From Deltaproteobacteria bacterium (lineage in GTDB: Bacteria > Bdellovibrionota_C > UBA2361 > J135), in the NCBI GenBank assembly GCA_020635175.1, contig JACKAH010000004.1, positions 1-64,000 of the forward strand: a DNA stretch of 64,000 bases, given 5' to 3'. The translations under genes and the position numbers were made by a program. The notes below the pieces were generated by a model. That model was not told the DNA's origin. It saw only the letters and a program-made list of their open reading frames with translations, and did not search any database. Positions 62,001 to 64,000 of this stretch are shown one piece after another. Each line of letters begins with the position of its first letter. Position 1 is the first letter of the stretch.

Positions 62001-64000
62001 AAATTTTGCCAGATTCCTAAAGAAGATTGCCAAGATTGACAGCTTAAGTATCGAACCAGAATTCAACGATAGATCTGGTGCAATTGAGCCGCATGTAGTT
62101 GTGCAAAAATTTATTACTGACAACGTTACTCTGGGCGGCAAAAACTCTCTAGGCGCAAGCAATAATAGATCTGCTGTCGACTTGGAATACAAACTAAACC
62201 CTTCGTTAAAAGTAACGGGAGAAGTTGAAACATTTACACGCCAGCAAAAATCTTCAACTGCCGTGGATCTTACCTATACAATCTTATCCAAACAGAAGCC
62301 GTTTATCGAGCTTAAGTTTCAAGGCAATAAGCAGATTTCGACGAGCGAAATTCAAACTACAACAAGAATTAATACTCAATCTAGAATACAACCCTCAGAA
62401 CTTGATAATGTAAATCGTGCTATTCAGAATTTATACCTATCGAAGGGATACTTTGACGCTAGTGTTACTTCTAGCTGCTCTCACAATGGAGACTATTGTA
62501 AGGAAGCAACATTTAAGATCTCTGAAGGCAAACCCACTTTGATTAAAGAGATTAACTACACGGGAGCTAACTTTAGAGATTTAATTAAGGCATCTCTACC
62601 AGAGCTTTCAAAGAAGCAGGTTGCCACTCAAAAATTTATTGACGATCTATCTGATACTATCCTTTATGGACTAAGGTCTGAGGGTTATATAAGCTCCCGA
62701 GTTCGCGCATCCTATATCAAAGCACCGACAACGGCTGAGGCGACATTAGAAGTCTATGTTTTTACTGGGTATCCAGTTTCATTTATCTTTAAGGGCAATA
62801 AACTATTCAAGGCTGAGGATTTCTTGAACACAATAAATTTGTTTTCAAGAAAGCAACCTTTTGGAAAAAATACTACACAAATTTTAGTTGAAAACATTCA
62901 GCGCCTCTATCATCAGCATGGATATCTAAATGCAAAAATCAATGTTGAAGAACAGCAAAACCTAGAAACTTCGCGAATCACCTATACGATTAACATCGAG
63001 GAAGGCAAAGTAGTAACCGTAAATAATGTTAAGATTGTAGGAAACCAAAGCCTATCGGAGAGTGACTTAATCACGATTCTAAAGCGTCAAGACAAATCAG
63101 TTTACCAAGAGTTGCTTTTCCCAGAATTTGCAATCCCAGAAAACGTTTCTTACTTTGCTGAGTTTATTAAAAGCATCTACCAGGTTGAAGGCTACCCTTT
63201 ATCAACTGTTGAATTTGAAATTACCCCAAGCGAATCAAATGACAGCGTCAACATTACTTATTTCATTACAGAGGGAAGTCTTGAAAAAGCTTACAGAATT
63301 AAAATAACGGGAGTGCCTGAAGAGGTAGAACTTCCTGAAAAAAGTTTGCAGGCCTTGTCAGTTCCACAGGCCAATGAATTAATCGAGGTCCTAATCTTAA
63401 ACCTAAATGACTTTGGATATCTTTCGGCATCCTTTTCATCAACACTCGATGACAAAGCTCAAACCCTAGATATTGTGGTGGAGCCTCATGAACAGACAAC
63501 GATCAAAGAGATTCTTATTACAGGCAACGATGCAGTAAAGGCGTCCGTTGTTGAGAAACACCTCTCTTTTCATCCTGGAGATCCATGGAAACAAACTGAG
63601 GTTGAAAACAGCAAAAGAGCTCTTTTTAAGTTAGGTCTTTTTTCTCGTGTAGATATCGTGCCTTTAGACGGAGACCTAGACTCTACCCAAGAGACTTTGT
63701 TAGTTAAATTGACTGAGCGTAATTTACGAACTTTTGAAGTTGGGACCGGACTTAACTCTGTTTTTGGTTTTCATCTCTTTGGAGAGATGACTGATAGAGA
63801 GATTTTTTCAGATGGCCGAAGTATTAGTCTTAGACTTGATAGCTACTACGATTTACAGAAGCAAGACATTAGTCGAGGGATCGCCAGCTTAAGCTATGTT
63901 GACCCATTTGCATTTAAAAAGAACTTCCGACTGAGTGAAGATCTGCGATTCCAAAGATTAGAGAAGACAACTCTTCCTTTCGATCTGGATCGTATTTCAC
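59038..64000 (+). CDS. TamB-like/Omp85 fusion protein (partial at right edge)
   Basis: I translated this frame across the whole span and it has no stop, giving at least 1654 codons. The N-terminus has a signal-anchor (about residues 8-28). A long beta-repeat region follows, with many GxxxGxL-type strands. At about 855-960 it ends in text typical of the TamB C-terminal DUF490 domain (LNGTFGLRERKFSISSGSLF, MELRGPLTNPDLELSSDYAL). From about 1083 come six POTRA-like repeats (each strand, G-N/G-A, helix, GY turn), beginning near 1083, 1168, 1246, 1328, 1417 and 1488. An Omp85 barrel begins near 1563 (LRTFEVGTGLN). TamA has three POTRAs and BamA has five. The arrangement would connect inner and outer membrane in one chain. 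It starts 46 bp after lipA, without a clear ribosome site. Confidence 0.85.
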   Translation, partial: MRIKGLKLVKLSLITGIVIGLLMLAAEKILTYHLGSMLNDMVAESTGCEFEADSLSISYSTLSAIAKEAGIKCGEEKPLHFKRLRAYFDLRRINKKIIDLTEIKLVDGHAAGAGPRSATYKFIDYLAAPISPEKDTPDRYKIKLQSLVVQNTTIEEPLEDSIIKAEGFGLQLERNKNDNFSLKPTIEKLSLIPRDKAQKPFLLGELNAILTLLSKKADISELTLSNPPSKLKVKTNIDYENELALSGGGQIVADSKTAGLPDWLTFSLSGETKLSGELDQPNFSGNYHLSPDRTLSIGSDQAAPILTIEKLKGSYNFSLGKTGPKFSTDFSGEDERSSISSIKSLAIDGDDISGSLRLEAKEIVLGDTVLKGASSLITLSGKLDELQADIDGSVEKVTLYERYISPLTFRFKSNEQGFDIALHHETPETGLIDAKGKLVSDSSQNYSIESLDFIFDHLNIAHAAQISDLKRSNFIINGSGGLSGPLNLSGLAGKLKLEISSEDFGEKGTLRGSATIKNGIFTANLKNQAETIKATLNSDAKKGQNTIELALNNFLLQEYNQDAGCLQLDGDFNYRYKVSNSKTGNGSIDLRKLSLGCLPHEIHLTKPQKLQIKKGVLELPTFTFAGTDTSLTLKGTVSRTVGYNLSAEGDLYLNSLLPLMPALDDIQGKMRSAFHLSGPIDKPRATGTASIINGEVAIASVDVTAENINGSLKLEEGNIEVKNLNGILNNGTISINGEVNALLDEPSKLTIKFKDSEIYPLDQALLVLSGEIELVKNPAENFILSGIIDVERGELERNINLRTIITALTDQLYKTVAGSPKIFSSSSESLKQVELDVEVKAARNIFLITNWAEAELNGDFFLHGSLAEPIVKGQLRTLNGTFGLRERKFSISSGSLFITPEQEDPFVELIAETQVPSPEGENILIIMELRGPLTNPDLELSSDYALSEKELISLITSSGLEVSNSVIDDLTFALKQTNLLPSSGNTLQNFARFLKKIAKIDSLSIEPEFNDRSGAIEPHVVVQKFITDNVTLGGKNSLGASNNRSAVDLEYKLNPSLKVTGEVETFTRQQKSSTAVDLTYTILSKQKPFIELKFQGNKQISTSEIQTTTRINTQSRIQPSELDNVNRAIQNLYLSKGYFDASVTSSCSHNGDYCKEATFKISEGKPTLIKEINYTGANFRDLIKASLPELSKKQVATQKFIDDLSDTILYGLRSEGYISSRVRASYIKAPTTAEATLEVYVFTGYPVSFIFKGNKLFKAEDFLNTINLFSRKQPFGKNTTQILVENIQRLYHQHGYLNAKINVEEQQNLETSRITYTINIEEGKVVTVNNVKIVGNQSLSESDLITILKRQDKSVYQELLFPEFAIPENVSYFAEFIKSIYQVEGYPLSTVEFEITPSESNDSVNITYFITEGSLEKAYRIKITGVPEEVELPEKSLQALSVPQANELIEVLILNLNDFGYLSASFSSTLDDKAQTLDIVVEPHEQTTIKEILITGNDAVKASVVEKHLSFHPGDPWKQTEVENSKRALFKLGLFSRVDIVPLDGDLDSTQETLLVKLTERNLRTFEVGTGLNSVFGFHLFGEMTDREIFSDGRSISLRLDSYYDLQKQDISRGIASLSYVDPFAFKKNFRLSEDLRFQRLEKTTLPFDLDRIS

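Overview
The window is AT-rich DNA from a Gram-negative bacterium. Envelope genes show this: an MltD-type murein transglycosylase, a PBP4-type carboxypeptidase, many lipoproteins and secreted proteins, and a protein that joins a TamB-like bridge to an Omp85 outer-membrane barrel. The gene mix looks like a deltaproteobacterial-grade or Bdellovibrionota/Myxococcota-like lineage, but that is an inference and no 16S gene is present. There is no prophage, insertion sequence, CRISPR array or plasmid region.

Layout. 1-6 kb: a partial lipoprotein diverges from a DEAD-box-derived protein that has lost its catalytic motifs, followed by nadA, an amino-acid dehydrogenase and a DapA-family enzyme. 6-17 kb (minus strand): aldehyde dehydrogenase, HEAT-like protein, VWA lipoprotein, a DUF2723 glycosyltransferase-like protein, mltD, dacB, a 7Fe ferredoxin and a DUF2585 membrane protein. 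17-28 kb: small secreted proteins (collagen-like, cysteine-rich, EF-hand, beta-helix), a K+ channel, a double-headed Lrp/AsnC regulator and phenylalanine hydroxylase. 28-32 kb: a long PurA-family protein, an ArgP-type LysR regulator and a B3/4-domain protein. 32-44.5 kb: secreted proteins including a 1161-residue putative hydrolase, a subtilisin and an FG-GAP protein, plus a small GC-rich foreign insert. 44.5-45 kb: a rearranged tRNA-Cys locus. 45-56 kb: xseB/xseA, a zinc-ribbon membrane protein, and hutI-hutH-hutU behind a glycosyltransferase and an unknown 601-residue protein. 56-64 kb: a hydroxyacid dehydrogenase pseudogene, a 2-oxoacid dehydrogenase E2, lipA, and the TamB-Omp85 fusion, which runs off the right edge.

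Two signals stand out. First, a 17-bp palindrome, ATGGG-N7-CCCAT (consensus ATGGGT-N5-ACCCAT), occurs five times between 18.2 and 26.5 kb. Each copy lies 50-92 bp upstream of a gene for an exported protein, and the double HTH-RAM Lrp-type regulator lies among them, so this looks like an undescribed surface-protein regulon. Second, the open frame from 59038 to the right edge covalently links an inner-membrane-anchored TamB-type bridge to six POTRA repeats and the start of an Omp85 barrel, which would make a single-chain inner-to-outer-membrane conduit.

Metabolic themes are amino-acid breakdown (hut genes, phenylalanine hydroxylase, amino-acid dehydrogenase), lipoate-dependent oxidative decarboxylation (E2 plus lipA) and NAD synthesis. 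Several genes have no Shine-Dalgarno sequence and instead have an extended -10 element six bases before the start codon, which suggests leaderless transcripts. All functions are read from sequence motifs; no database search was run.
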